From JAUVKA01 sp964465145 (GTDB lineage: Bacteria; Bacteroidota; Bacteroidia; Bacteroidales; UBA12481), in assembly GCA_964465145.1 (NCBI GenBank), contig CAYXJR010000024.1:1-52237 (forward strand): a stretch of 52,237 nt of DNA. The letters run 5' to 3'. Of the stretch, positions 37,401 through 45,342 are shown piece after piece. Made by a program: the position numbers and the translations under genes. Under the pieces are notes generated by a model, which saw only the letters and a list, made by a program, of their open reading frames with translations, was not told the DNA's origin and searched no databases. Every line of letters starts with the position of its first letter. Within the stretch, counting starts at the first letter, position 1.

Positions 37401-38668
37401 ATCTCGAAGATTGTATCCACATCCGGGTCGATAGAAATGGTTGCAGTGGCCTGGGCTGTGATTTCATTCTGTATAATATCGGCACCGATGAAATCGCCCG
37501 TTAAATATCTCCCCGACCCGGTGGTCCCGGCTGATTTGACCAGAATCCTGTTGCCCACTTCCTGTTCGATCTCTCTGAGTCCCTGACTGATGGCCTCAAT
37601 CGGCTTACTAGCGGTAGGAAGATACCTTCGCGCTACAACCTGGTTGTCATCGGTAAGAAGCACCAGGTTGGTACTTAGGGACCCAACATCCACACCCAGG
37701 CTCACCTCCAGAGGCAGCCCGTTTTCGGGTATGGGCATTATTTCCTTATCAATATTGGAAATAGTAGGGAAGAGCTTATCAAGAAAGGCTCCGGCTCCTT
37801 GTTCATATGTTGCTAAATAATCGTCGAGTGCTCCAAACCCATTAAAATTCTTCACACCACCATTTTGCTGATCCTCCGCATACAACAATGCTCCAATTGC
37901 ACCCATGGAGGCAAAATGCTTAGGGACAATCAGTTCCTCTTCCTTAAGTTCCAGAATATCACGGAAAGCACGTATCATTCCTGCATTGGCAGCCACACCA
38001 CCCTGAAAGATCACTGGCTGAACAATTTGCTTCCCCCGCCCAAGTGTGCTTTTTAGGTTCCGGGCTACAGCATGGCATAAACCAGCAATAATATCGTGTA
38101 CAGGAGTGGCAATCTGCTGCAGGTGGATCATATCACTCTTGGCAAAAACACTACAGCGGCCTGCTATCCTGGGGGGATTTTCTGACTTCAGAGCCAGCTC
38201 CCCAAATTCTTTTTCGATTTTCACTCCGATCCTTTTGGCCTGCTGATCCAGGAAAGATCCTGTTCCCGCAGCACACAAGCTGTTCATGGAAAAATCTGAA
38301 AGAACGGATTTTTCTGAAACCTCCCCTTTATCCATAAAAATCAGCTTACTGTCCTCCCCTCCTATTTCAATAATGGTCTTGGCCTCGGGATACAGTTCAG
38401 CAACTGAACAGGATTGAGCTATTATTTCATTTACATGAATCCCTCCGAGCAACTCTGCTGCTTTTTTACCTCCAACACCTGTAAAAGCAACACCAAATAG
38501 CTGATCGTTCTTGTGTGATCTGAGTATTTCTCCCAGTCTTTCCTGCAATATGTGAAAAGGGCGCCCGTGGCAATAATCATAATACTCCTCAATAATATGG
38601 TTCTGCTCATCAACAACTACAGTATTGACGGACACCGAACCAATATCTATTCCAACTTTATAGGCCAT
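34442..38668 (-). CDS. Giant acyl-CoA dehydratase activase-type ATPase with DUF2229 and dehydratase-like regions
   Basis: A 1408-residue protein. Two tandem BadF/BadG/BcrA/BcrD ATPase domains are seen (about residues 3-260 and 320-580), each opening with a DIGSxSxNxV-type phosphate loop and each holding both expected cluster cysteines: CAAGTGSFL near 131 and GRCSVFAKSD near 168, then CAAGTGSFL near 448 and GDRCTVFMESD near 487. A Cys-rich CEHCSNHC near 604 follows, then a DUF2229 region (about 660-880) and a long C-terminal part resembling 2-hydroxyacyl-CoA dehydratase subunits. Known small activators use ATP to push one electron into a radical dehydratase; this single chain seems to join activator and partner modules. 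Substrate is unknown. No separate dehydratase subunits are in the window. Confidence 0.85.
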   Translation of the reverse strand: MAYKVGIDIGSVSVNTVVVDEQNHIIEEYYDYCHGRPFHILQERLGEILRSHKNDQLFGVAFTGVGGKKAAELLGGIHVNEIIAQSCSVAELYPEAKTIIEIGGEDSKLIFMDKGEVSEKSVLSDFSMNSLCAAGTGSFLDQQAKRIGVKIEKEFGELALKSENPPRIAGRCSVFAKSDMIHLQQIATPVHDIIAGLCHAVARNLKSTLGRGKQIVQPVIFQGGVAANAGMIRAFRDILELKEEELIVPKHFASMGAIGALLYAEDQQNGGVKNFNGFGALDDYLATYEQGAGAFLDKLFPTISNIDKEIMPIPENGLPLEVSLGVDVGSLSTNLVLLTDDNQVVARRYLPTASKPIEAISQGLREIEQEVGNRILVKSAGTTGSGRYLTGDFIGADIIQNEITAQATATISIDPDVDTIFEIGGQDSKFILIENGVIVDFEMNKVCAAGTGSFLEEQAEKLDINIIKEFESLAFKAENPAKLGDRCTVFMESDLNSLQQKGEGKENLIAGLAYSTVQNYLNRVVNDKPIGKRIYYQGGVTNNRAVVAAFEKITGQKIHIPPHFDITGAIGAAMLARDSMKPGQKSRFRGFQVSETTYKTEKFVCEHCSNHCEIRQLTVEGRDPLYYGGICDRYEIEERKGIGKDIPNLFKERTRMLLGDYKPNKKSGKPTIGIPRELTIFYQQFPFWRTLLEDLGFEIVLSAPSSKKTLTRSIDLMTAETCLPIEMIFGHVDDLLNKKVDHVFLPFVVNLEASDDNPTNNCNCPWIQSHPFMVRAAYRDSEANEKLLIPTFHLRHFETAFQKEFIEFARDKFGIPKKKALAATLKAREAQKDFEKRIRERGREVMANLPEDKRVFVVLGRPYNTSDPALNLNLIEKLIGVDVMPIPLDFLPIEEENIFDFYPMMYWPNGDKILRAVRHISKNDRLNAVFLGNFRCGPDSFLRHYMRREMKGKPYLHLEVDEHSANAGMITRIEAFLDSLDGYNAKKIKEEQAEVAEVKHSLPVTERTIYFPNANDVVNAMVGACRHVGIKAEILPMPDEEDLEYGRNQTNGQECFPMICTTGSFLKKLYEPGIDPAKTAFFMPAHNGPCRFGGYNKLQEIIFEKLGFKDVMIVSPSNEDNYTSIAPGNPVTWRTISWKGMVAIDLLRKLIQQTRPYEINKGDADRVYEQELQNVIKSLERGAKDLEKTLTASATQFKAIPRTNGQRKPIIAVVGEIYMRDNEFCSANIVRRLEELGAETLMAPIAEWISYSTYRFTRDSKWKKDRKGVLKSKVQGGFQHYFEQKLIKAVEKVMPVGPFVHVADMLQRCDDYIHHDYDGDPPLSIGTVSILSEGHISGVMNILPFTCLPGTLNCSISGLFRKDHKNIPWENFAYDGQVDSSIDSRLQAFMHQAKEYAQREKLHPKPIE

Positions 38669-38741
38669 ATATCAATCTGTTTGATTATAGTTCTAAAAAT
38701 GTACAAAACCGCACTGTTAACCAAATAACAATAAAAGACTT

Positions 38742-38772
38742 GTCCCCATATCCCCCTCTGTCCCTGTGTCCC
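38742..38772. repeat. C-rich low-complexity stretch, possible degenerate heptad array F
   Basis: Short GTCCC/ATCCC-type words recur every 7-9 bases upstream of the tRNA promoter. The 7-bp phase is not kept strictly, so membership in the heptad class is doubtful. The rest of the 192-base gap between the activase gene and tRNA-Glu holds the tRNA promoter. Confidence 0.3.
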
Positions 38773-38801
38773 AATTTCTTCTGAAAATTTTTGTTCTAGT
38801 A

Positions 38802-38831
38802 TTGTGAGTAAAAAAAATATAACTACTTTTG
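38802..38831 (+). promoter_or_regulatory. Bacteroidota-type promoter for tRNA-Glu and rpsT
   Basis: TTG at 38802-38804, a 19-base spacer, and TACTTTTG at 38824-38831 match the -33/-7 pattern of the phylum. The transcript would start near 38838, about 24 bases before the tRNA, leaving a short 5' leader for RNase P. Confidence 0.72.
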
Positions 38832-38861
38832 CAATCCAAACTTGCTAAGTGAGGTAATCAG

Positions 38862-38933
38862 GGCCCGTTCGTCTAGGGGTTAGGACGCCAGATTTTCATT
38901 CTGGTAACAGGGGTTCGATTCCCCTACGGGCTA
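38862..38933 (+). tRNA. tRNA-Glu (anticodon TTC)
   Basis: A 72-base cloverleaf. The acceptor stem pairs 38862-38868 with 38926-38932 (first pair is a G-T wobble), the anticodon stem CCAGA/TCTGG encloses TTTTCAT with anticodon TTC at 38895-38897, and the T arm is AGGGG-TTCGATT-CCCCT. The discriminator base is A at 38933. CCA is not encoded. rpsT follows 27 bases later and probably shares the transcript. Confidence 0.97.
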
Positions 38934-38960
38934 CAAAGAAATTAACAGAAAGTAAAATAA

Positions 38961-39212
38961 ATGGCACATCACAAATCAGCACTGAAAAGAATTAAGCAAT
39001 CGGAAGACAAAAAGGTTCACAATCGTTATTTCGCAAGGACAGTCCGTAATGCTGTAAAGGATTTAAGGGATACAACGGATAAGGAAGCCGCCTCCGGTTT
39101 ATTACCAAAAGTAAGCGCTATGCTGGATAAGCTGGCCAAGAAGAATATCATTCATGATAATAAAGCTTCAAATTTGAAATCCAGCCTCAACAAGCACGTA
39201 AATGGCTTATAG
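38961..39212 (+). CDS. rpsT: 30S ribosomal protein S20
   Basis: An 83-residue, highly basic helical protein. The N-terminal MAHHKSALKRIKQSE and the later NIIHDNKASNLKSSLNKHV are typical of S20, which binds 16S rRNA early in small-subunit assembly. It follows tRNA-Glu closely, with no promoter between, and ends just before a strong hairpin terminator. Confidence 0.97.
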   Translation: MAHHKSALKRIKQSEDKKVHNRYFARTVRNAVKDLRDTTDKEAASGLLPKVSAMLDKLAKKNIIHDNKASNLKSSLNKHVNGL

Positions 39213-39235
39213 ATAAATTAAATCATACATCTCAA

Positions 39236-39268
39236 AAACCATCTCCATAAAAGGAGATGGTTTTTTTT
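39236..39268 (+). terminator. Rho-independent terminator after rpsT
   Basis: AACCATCTCC pairs perfectly with GGAGATGGTT around an ATAAAA loop, followed by a run of eight T residues to 39268. This is the clearest intrinsic terminator in the window. Confidence 0.92.
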
Positions 39269-39317
39269 GCATATACTTTTCCATTTCAGTGGCTTTTCTG
39301 CATCTGTATAAGAAAAG

Positions 39318-40019
39318 GTGCATATGAAATCATACCCGCTAATTCGTATCCTGGACATGGCAGTTGAAGACCGGCCGCGTGAGAAATGTGCCCGGCTGGG
39401 CCTCCAGGGGTTAAGCAATTCTGAACTTCTGGCAATTTTATTAGGGACTGGTTCACGCGAGGAATCCGCATTGAACCTTGCCGCCCGGCTGTTGCATACT
39501 GCCAAAAATGATTTGTATCATCTTGGTAAAATGAGCCGGGAGGAAATGCAGACCATTAAAGGCATAGGGGAGGCTAAAGCCATACGCATTATTGCTGCAA
39601 TAGAATTGGGGAAACGCAGACTGGATGCTCCTAAACCCCAGAAAAATAATGTTAGCTGCAGCCGTGATGCCTTTCAACTTATCCGGGCCGAATTGAGCGA
39701 ATTGCCCAGAGAAGAATTTTGGATTCTGCTGCTAAGCCGTTCAAACCGGCTCATGGAGAAGGTGAAAATCAGCCAGGGAGGAGTTTCAGGAACCATCACT
39801 GATATACGGATTATTCTCCAGTCGGCCTTTAGTAAGCTGGCCTCTGCCATGATCCTCTGTCATAATCATCCCTCAGGCAATCTCAAACCCTCGGAGGCCG
39901 ATCTGAAGATCACTAAAAAGATCCGGGATGCAGCAAAGCTCATGGACATTGCCGTTCTTGATCACATCATTGTCGGAGATGATTCATACCTTTCCTTTGC
40001 CGATGAGAACCTGCTTTAA
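39318..40019 (+). CDS. radC: RadC family protein (JAB/MPN domain)
   Basis: A 233-residue protein named for DNA repair, although its biochemical role is unsettled. The N-terminal helix-hairpin-helix region has LSNSELLAILLGTG near residue 32 and IKGIGEAKAIRI near 78. The C-terminal JAB domain carries the metal motif HNHPSGNLKPSEAD starting at His182. ATG codons at residues 1 and 3 are both possible. Not in a mobile context here, unlike many radC genes on integrative elements. Confidence 0.93.
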   Translation: MHMKSYPLIRILDMAVEDRPREKCARLGLQGLSNSELLAILLGTGSREESALNLAARLLHTAKNDLYHLGKMSREEMQTIKGIGEAKAIRIIAAIELGKRRLDAPKPQKNNVSCSRDAFQLIRAELSELPREEFWILLLSRSNRLMEKVKISQGGVSGTITDIRIILQSAFSKLASAMILCHNHPSGNLKPSEADLKITKKIRDAAKLMDIAVLDHIIVGDDSYLSFADENLL

Positions 40020-40075
40020 TCCTGATACGGCATCTTTATTAAAATTGCTATCTTCAGGCAGTAAATCCACAAGCG

Positions 40076-41389
40076 ATGCTCATATATTCCCCGGTTGTCA
40101 GCCCACGTTTGAATTATACCCTGGACCTGGTTTTCCGAAGCCTTCTCCATATTGATTTCCGGGTAACTGACAAAAGAGAGGATATTGTCAGTCATAAAGG
40201 AGCCTGCCTGAATTATTCACAGGAAAAGATTGAGGGTTTGCCATTCCTTGAAGCACATGGCTTATTGTTTGAGGATAGTATCAGGGATCAGTCGGAGAAT
40301 ATACACAACGGCCTGTTCTGGGATGGATTACCTGTATTCTTCTCCGCCGGAAAAGGATCCCTGCTGCCATTCGACCTTTTTTCTGCTGTCTTTTACCTGG
40401 TCTCCCGTTACGAGGAATACCTCCCCTTCGAAGCCGATAATCATCAACGCTTTCATTCAGGAATAAGCCTGTCATCCAGGCTGGGATTCCTGGAGGAGCC
40501 AATTGTCGATCAATGGGTTTTAAAATTCGGACAATTGCTGGAAAGTTATTTTCCCGGGGCTATTAAAACGGAGCAGGGAAACTTTGTCTATGAACCAACC
40601 ATTGATATTGACAATGCCTGGGCATTCAAGCACAAAGGTATCTTGAGAACTCTTGGATCGGTATTGCGGCCCGGGCAAAGCATGGAAACACGGAACTTTA
40701 GGTATCAGGCTTTGCGAGGCAAGCAACAGGATCCATTCGACCAGTATCAAAAAATGGAAAGGATTCATGCCGAATATGGATATCAACCCCGCTTCTTTTT
40801 CCTGGTAGGACCTTATGGAAAATTCGACAGGAACATCTCACCCGGTAATAAATCCTTCAGGAAATTGGTTGGGGAAATAGCTGGTCGAAATAAAACAGGG
40901 CTGCACCCATCATATGCATCTTTTTCCGATCCGTCAGCGATTATTCAGGAGAAAAAAATCCTTGGGCAAATTACCGGTCAGGAAATCAACAGCAGCAGGC
41001 AACATTATCTTCGTCTGCGTTTTCCTCTAACTTATCAGGCTCTTTTGAAGGCTGGAATATTTACTGATTACAGTATGGGTTATGCTGACCGGTCAGGTTT
41101 TAGGGCAGGCATTGCTCAGCCATTTCATTTCTTCGATCTGGTAAACAACAATGCCACGCCCCTCCGCGTTTTTCCTTTTCAGGTAATGGATACAAGCCTG
41201 CGTGATTATGAAAACTGCGATCCTACCCTGGCTCTCAAAAGAATAAAAAGTCTTATGGAGAAGACCCGAGCCGTAGGTGGAACCTTTATTAGTCTTTGGC
41301 ACAATGAGTCCTTTTCAGAATGGTCGGGTTGGGAGGGCTGGACTACAGTGTACCGTGAAATGCTGAACATGGCGGGTAAAAATATATAG
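40076..41389 (+). CDS. Polysaccharide deacetylase family protein with DUF7033-like N-terminal domain
   Basis: A 437-residue protein without a signal peptide. The N-terminal 130 residues resemble the small domain that precedes NodB-like deacetylase domains in Bacteroidota (ARLNYTLDLVF-like opening, then FSAVFYLVSRYEEY near 103). The deacetylase part has the first metal motif EPTIDIDNAWAFKHKG near residue 168, LHPSYASF near 277 (metal His) and LWHNESFSEW near 417. Substrate unknown. Only two bases separate it from the next gene, a FemAB-like acyltransferase, so the two are translationally coupled and may act on the same envelope or exopolysaccharide substrate. Confidence 0.75.
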   Translation: MLIYSPVVSPRLNYTLDLVFRSLLHIDFRVTDKREDIVSHKGACLNYSQEKIEGLPFLEAHGLLFEDSIRDQSENIHNGLFWDGLPVFFSAGKGSLLPFDLFSAVFYLVSRYEEYLPFEADNHQRFHSGISLSSRLGFLEEPIVDQWVLKFGQLLESYFPGAIKTEQGNFVYEPTIDIDNAWAFKHKGILRTLGSVLRPGQSMETRNFRYQALRGKQQDPFDQYQKMERIHAEYGYQPRFFFLVGPYGKFDRNISPGNKSFRKLVGEIAGRNKTGLHPSYASFSDPSAIIQEKKILGQITGQEINSSRQHYLRLRFPLTYQALLKAGIFTDYSMGYADRSGFRAGIAQPFHFFDLVNNNATPLRVFPFQVMDTSLRDYENCDPTLALKRIKSLMEKTRAVGGTFISLWHNESFSEWSGWEGWTTVYREMLNMAGKNI

Positions 41390-41391
41390 GT

Positions 41392-42306
41392 ATGCAAATA
41401 AATTACACCCGGCACCACGAAATTGACAAATCAAAATGGGATGAGGCTATCAGAATTGCCATTAATGGAAATCTGTATGGTTATTCATGGTACCTGGATG
41501 TTGTCTGCCCTGGTTGGGATGCATTGCTGAGTCCTGATTATGACTTTATAATGCCATTGACGGGAAATAGGAAATTCGGTTTCCATTACCTATTCCGGCC
41601 CACACTCAGCCAGCAACTTGGGCTATTTTCAAGATCTATTCCCCTGAAGGAAGAAGTGGATGCTTTTCTTGAGGCCATCCCTGCAAAATTCAGGCTTATC
41701 CAGATCTGTCTTAATAAGCATAATCATCCATCCGACAACTTCAGCCCGATCCTGCATAGCACATATGAGCTCGACCTTAATTCAGATTATGAGCAGATCA
41801 GGAGCCAATTCAGCGCTAACCACCGTAGGAATATTAAGAAGGCGGCCTCTGCAGGTCTTGAAATAGTGGAAGGCCTCCCTCATAAGGAGTTCATTGACAT
41901 GCTTGTCCGGGATAACTCTCCTGGAAGCCAGATCCTTGCCAGGAAGAAAAATCTAATCCAAATAACCCAATTGATTGAGCAGATGCAATTCTTCAATGCA
42001 ATACGCATCATCGGAATTAACAACCAGGAAGGCAAAACAATTTCGTGTGTTCTTTTTGGACACAGCCACAACATTTGGATTTACCTTGTACCGGTAAACA
42101 GTAATGAGGGGAGAGAAAAAAGGGCTCTGTTTGCTATTATTGATCACCTTATCCAAAACCGCACCGGCAATAATGAAATCCTGGATTTTGAGGGTTCAGA
42201 TATCATTGGATTGGCACAATTCTATAGCGGGTTCGGTGCACGCAAAAAATCCTATAATGAGATCCGCCAGAACACCCTCCCCTGGCCAATAAACTACCTG
42301 AAGTAG
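41392..42306 (+). CDS. FemAB/GNAT-like acyltransferase
   Basis: A 304-residue protein of the FemAB-like acetyltransferase_6 fold. The characteristic SANHRRNIKKAASAGLEI stretch near residue 141 and the C-terminal EILDFEGSDIIGLAQFYSGFGA segment near 263 are the family's hallmark blocks. Such proteins add amino acids to peptidoglycan or acyl groups to other envelope molecules; tRNA-dependent activity cannot be assumed. Coupled to the deacetylase gene upstream. Role is inferred only from fold and neighbour. Confidence 0.72.
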   Translation: MQINYTRHHEIDKSKWDEAIRIAINGNLYGYSWYLDVVCPGWDALLSPDYDFIMPLTGNRKFGFHYLFRPTLSQQLGLFSRSIPLKEEVDAFLEAIPAKFRLIQICLNKHNHPSDNFSPILHSTYELDLNSDYEQIRSQFSANHRRNIKKAASAGLEIVEGLPHKEFIDMLVRDNSPGSQILARKKNLIQITQLIEQMQFFNAIRIIGINNQEGKTISCVLFGHSHNIWIYLVPVNSNEGREKRALFAIIDHLIQNRTGNNEILDFEGSDIIGLAQFYSGFGARKKSYNEIRQNTLPWPINYLK

Positions 42307-42352
42307 AGTATTATCAGCTTTTTTTTTAGCTTTGACCGATAAATCCCTGATC

Positions 42353-43009
42353 ATGATTCATAACCTAAGCGACACCAACTCCCTGCTCAGTAATTATATT
42401 GCAGAAATCAGAGATGAGAAGATTCAGACTGATCCCATGCGATTCAGAAGAAATATCGAGCGATGTGGTGAGATCTTCGCCTATGAGATAAGTAAAACCC
42501 TTAACTATAATAACCTGGAAGTTAAGACACCCCTGGGTACAGCAGAAGTTCCTGTTATTGCTGACAATGTTGTACTCGCTACCATTTTACGGGCCGGACT
42601 CCCAATCCATCAAGGGTTCCTGAACTATTTCGACAGGGCAGAAAACGCATTCGTCTCGGCATATCGGGTATATGGTAAGGACGGTACATTCAATATCCGT
42701 TTCGAGCATATCTCTGCCCCTTTTATAAGGGGTAAAATAGTCATCCTATCCGACCCCATGCTTGCCACCGGTGCCTCCGCCGTACTGGCTTACAAAGCCT
42801 TACGGGAAAAAGGGACTCCGAGTCATACACATATAGTTTCAATTATCGCCAGTAAGGAGGGCATTGAATATGTAATGCAGAATCTACCGATGAAGAAAAC
42901 CTCTATCTGGGTAGGTGCTATCGATGATGAGCTTACTTCGAAAGCTTATATTGTTCCCGGCCTAGGGGACGCCGGAGACCTGGCTTATGGGAGTAAGGGA
43001 ACTGAATAA
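42353..43009 (+). CDS. upp: Uracil phosphoribosyltransferase
   Basis: A 218-residue enzyme converting uracil and PRPP to UMP. The PRPP-binding segment is ILSDPMLATGASAV near residue 132, and a substrate-binding ATILRAGLPIHQGF is near 76. The C-terminal block IVPGLGDAGDLAYG near 201 is the uracil site. ATG at 42353 is preferred; a TTG at 42332 would add seven residues outside the family alignment. Overlaps the end of convergent folK by 25 bases. Confidence 0.93.
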   Translation: MIHNLSDTNSLLSNYIAEIRDEKIQTDPMRFRRNIERCGEIFAYEISKTLNYNNLEVKTPLGTAEVPVIADNVVLATILRAGLPIHQGFLNYFDRAENAFVSAYRVYGKDGTFNIRFEHISAPFIRGKIVILSDPMLATGASAVLAYKALREKGTPSHTHIVSIIASKEGIEYVMQNLPMKKTSIWVGAIDDELTSKAYIVPGLGDAGDLAYGSKGTE

Positions 43010-43494
43010 CTCCCTTTAAACCATTTTGTTTTAGAATCATCTTCACAAAATTCCAACAATTCCTGTATCGTTAACCCCAGGACTGGATGAACAAATTCCG
43101 GACATATGGAGGTCAGTAGTTTTAAAATGAATAAGCGTTCATGTAATCTGGGATGCGGAATGACTAATCCCTCCTTTGATAACACCAAATTGTCATAAAA
43201 AAGAATATCGATATCCATAATACGATCAATGTAGGCTGTGGCCCTGTGCCTACCAAGGTAAGCTTCAATTTCCAGGCAAACCTCCAAAAGCCTGGCAGGC
43301 TTAGCATCTGTTTCTACCACTAAAATCTGGTTAAGGAACCAATTGTCTGACTGGAATCCCCAGGGTTCCGATTCAATAATAGGGGAAAAAATAGCTATCT
43401 TCCCAAGTCGATCATTAATAAGTCTACCCGCCAGCATGAGATTTTTTAACCTATCGCCTGTATTACCGCCTATCCCTAAAATTACCTGAGTCAT
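42985..43494 (-). CDS. folK: 2-amino-4-hydroxy-6-hydroxymethyldihydropteridine pyrophosphokinase
   Basis: A 169-residue HPPK of folate synthesis. The N-terminus VILGIGGNTGDR is the typical strand and loop, SEPWGFQSDNWFLNQ near residue 43 contacts the pterin, and DRIMDIDILFYDNLVL near residue 91 holds the two magnesium-binding Asp residues. The HPRLHERLFIL segment near 117 is also conserved. It is divergent from sppA with a 77-base gap. Confidence 0.95.
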   Translation of the reverse strand: MTQVILGIGGNTGDRLKNLMLAGRLINDRLGKIAIFSPIIESEPWGFQSDNWFLNQILVVETDAKPARLLEVCLEIEAYLGRHRATAYIDRIMDIDILFYDNLVLSKEGLVIPHPRLHERLFILKLLTSICPEFVHPVLGLTIQELLEFCEDDSKTKWFKGSYSVPLLP

Positions 43495-43571
43495 AAAATT
43501 TTCATCAACATCATTAATTGCCTAATAAAGCCTTATTTTTACAAGGTTGTAATTTAATAAATTTTATATCG

Positions 43572-45332
43572 ATGAGAAACTTTTTTAAATATACCCTGGC
43601 AAGCTTTCTGGGAGTTTTACTGGCTCTAATAGCATTGATATTTATCGGGATTGGCCTAGCATCAGCAATTTTATCCAATGCGCCCGATGAGGTTAAGCTC
43701 AAACCCCATACGGTGCTTCAGCTGGATCTGAAAACCCCGATTACCGATAGAACCATCAGTAGTCCTTACGACATTATGAGTATAACGACTATGAACCTTA
43801 CCGGTACCCTGGGTCTGTATGATATACTTGAAAACCTCAGTAAGGCTGCCCAAGACCCCAATGTTTCCGGCTTATTATTGCAGACGGACCTTATCACGCC
43901 TGGCATAAGCACTCTTGTAGAGATCCGCGAGGCTATTGTGGAATTTAAGAAATCCGGGAAATTTGTTTTGGCCTATGGTGATTATTTTACGCAAGCAGGT
44001 TATTACCTGGCCACTGCAGCGAACAAGATCTATGTAAATCCGGAGGGTGTACTAGAGTTTAAGGGGCTGCGCTCCGAAGTGATGTTTTACACAGGGGCAC
44101 TTGAAAAACTCGGTGTGGATGTCCAGGTATTGCGCTACGGCAAATTTAAAGCAGCCGTTGAACCTTTCCTGGAAAAAGAAATGAGTGCTGCCAGCCAGGA
44201 ACAAACCCATGCTTACCTGGATGCTATCTGGGGCCATATGTTGGATGGCATTTCTTCAGAGAGAAATATCGGGAAGGAAAAGCTTAATGAATTAGCCAAC
44301 CAGGTGGCTATCCGGTCGCCAAAATCGGCCCTTGAGTATGGCTTTGTAGATGGATTGTTGTACCTCGACCAGCTTCATGATGAATTGCGGAGCCTGTCTG
44401 GTCTGTCGAAAAACGACAAGATTCCCACGGTGAGTATGAAGCAGTATATTCATGTCCGACCAGCAGTTAAACGGGAGTATTCCTCCGACCGCATTGCGGT
44501 GATTTTTGCTTCCGGGACTATAGGCCTGAACCAGGAAAGTGCCACTAAGATTGGGGGGCACCCCATGGCGAATACTATCAGGGAGGCCAGGAAAGACAAG
44601 AGAGTAAAGGCCATTGTCCTGCGGGTAAATTCCCCGGGTGGCAATGCTATCTCATCCGAAATCATCCGTCGTGAAGTGGAACTGGCAGCTGAAGCAAAAC
44701 CAGTGATCATCTCTATGGGCGACTATGCAGCCTCCGGGGGCTATATGATCTCTATCCCAGGACAAAAGATACTGGCAAGCCCAACTACTCTTACTGGTTC
44801 TATCGGAGTGTTTGGATTACTCCCAAATCTTGAAACCCTGCTTGAAGATAAGATCGGTCTGAGTTTCGATGGGGTGCAAACAAACGATATGGCTGGAATA
44901 GGAAGTTTTACCAGATCAATGACTCCTCAGGAACGAGAAATCCTCCAGGGAGGGATCGATGAGTTCTATAAGTCTTTCACTGGTCAGGTGGCCAGAGGCC
45001 GTAAGATGGACCTGGATAAAGTTTACGAACTTGCCGAGGGAAGAGTATGGAGCGGGACCGATGCCCTGAAGAATGGCCTTGTCGATGAATTGGGAGGCTT
45101 ATCAAAGGCTATTGATGAAGCTGCCGAAGCGGCTGGCCTTGACAATTACAGAGTACGGCAACTGCCTTACCTCAAAGATCCCCTGAACGAGCTTCTGGAA
45201 CAGATAACCGGCCGTTCGGTACAAGCTCAGAAAATCATGGAAACCGAAGTTCCGGCCTTAGGGGATATTCGTGAAATAATTCGGGGTGGACGGGTTCAGG
45301 CACGAATGCCCTATACTATAACTATCCGATAA
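43572..45332 (+). CDS. sppA: Signal peptide peptidase SppA, 67 kDa type
   Basis: A 586-residue inner-membrane serine protease that degrades cleaved signal peptides. A single N-terminal membrane segment follows MRNFFKYT (about residues 9-37). Tandem S49 domains are present; the catalytic Lys is Lys193 in GKFKAAVEPF and the nucleophile is Ser388 in DYAASGGYM. The start at 43572 is chosen over one 18 codons upstream because it begins directly with the basic and hydrophobic anchor. First gene of a run with lpxK and punA. Confidence 0.94.
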   Translation: MRNFFKYTLASFLGVLLALIALIFIGIGLASAILSNAPDEVKLKPHTVLQLDLKTPITDRTISSPYDIMSITTMNLTGTLGLYDILENLSKAAQDPNVSGLLLQTDLITPGISTLVEIREAIVEFKKSGKFVLAYGDYFTQAGYYLATAANKIYVNPEGVLEFKGLRSEVMFYTGALEKLGVDVQVLRYGKFKAAVEPFLEKEMSAASQEQTHAYLDAIWGHMLDGISSERNIGKEKLNELANQVAIRSPKSALEYGFVDGLLYLDQLHDELRSLSGLSKNDKIPTVSMKQYIHVRPAVKREYSSDRIAVIFASGTIGLNQESATKIGGHPMANTIREARKDKRVKAIVLRVNSPGGNAISSEIIRREVELAAEAKPVIISMGDYAASGGYMISIPGQKILASPTTLTGSIGVFGLLPNLETLLEDKIGLSFDGVQTNDMAGIGSFTRSMTPQEREILQGGIDEFYKSFTGQVARGRKMDLDKVYELAEGRVWSGTDALKNGLVDELGGLSKAIDEAAEAAGLDNYRVRQLPYLKDPLNELLEQITGRSVQAQKIMETEVPALGDIREIIRGGRVQARMPYTITIR

Positions 45333-45342
45333 ACCTGATGAA

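Noticed and set aside
39318..40019. radC as a marker of an integrated mobile element
   Set aside because: Flanking genes are housekeeping (rpsT, tRNA-Glu, upp, folK) and no integrase, attachment-site repeat or plasmid gene was seen, including next to the tRNA.
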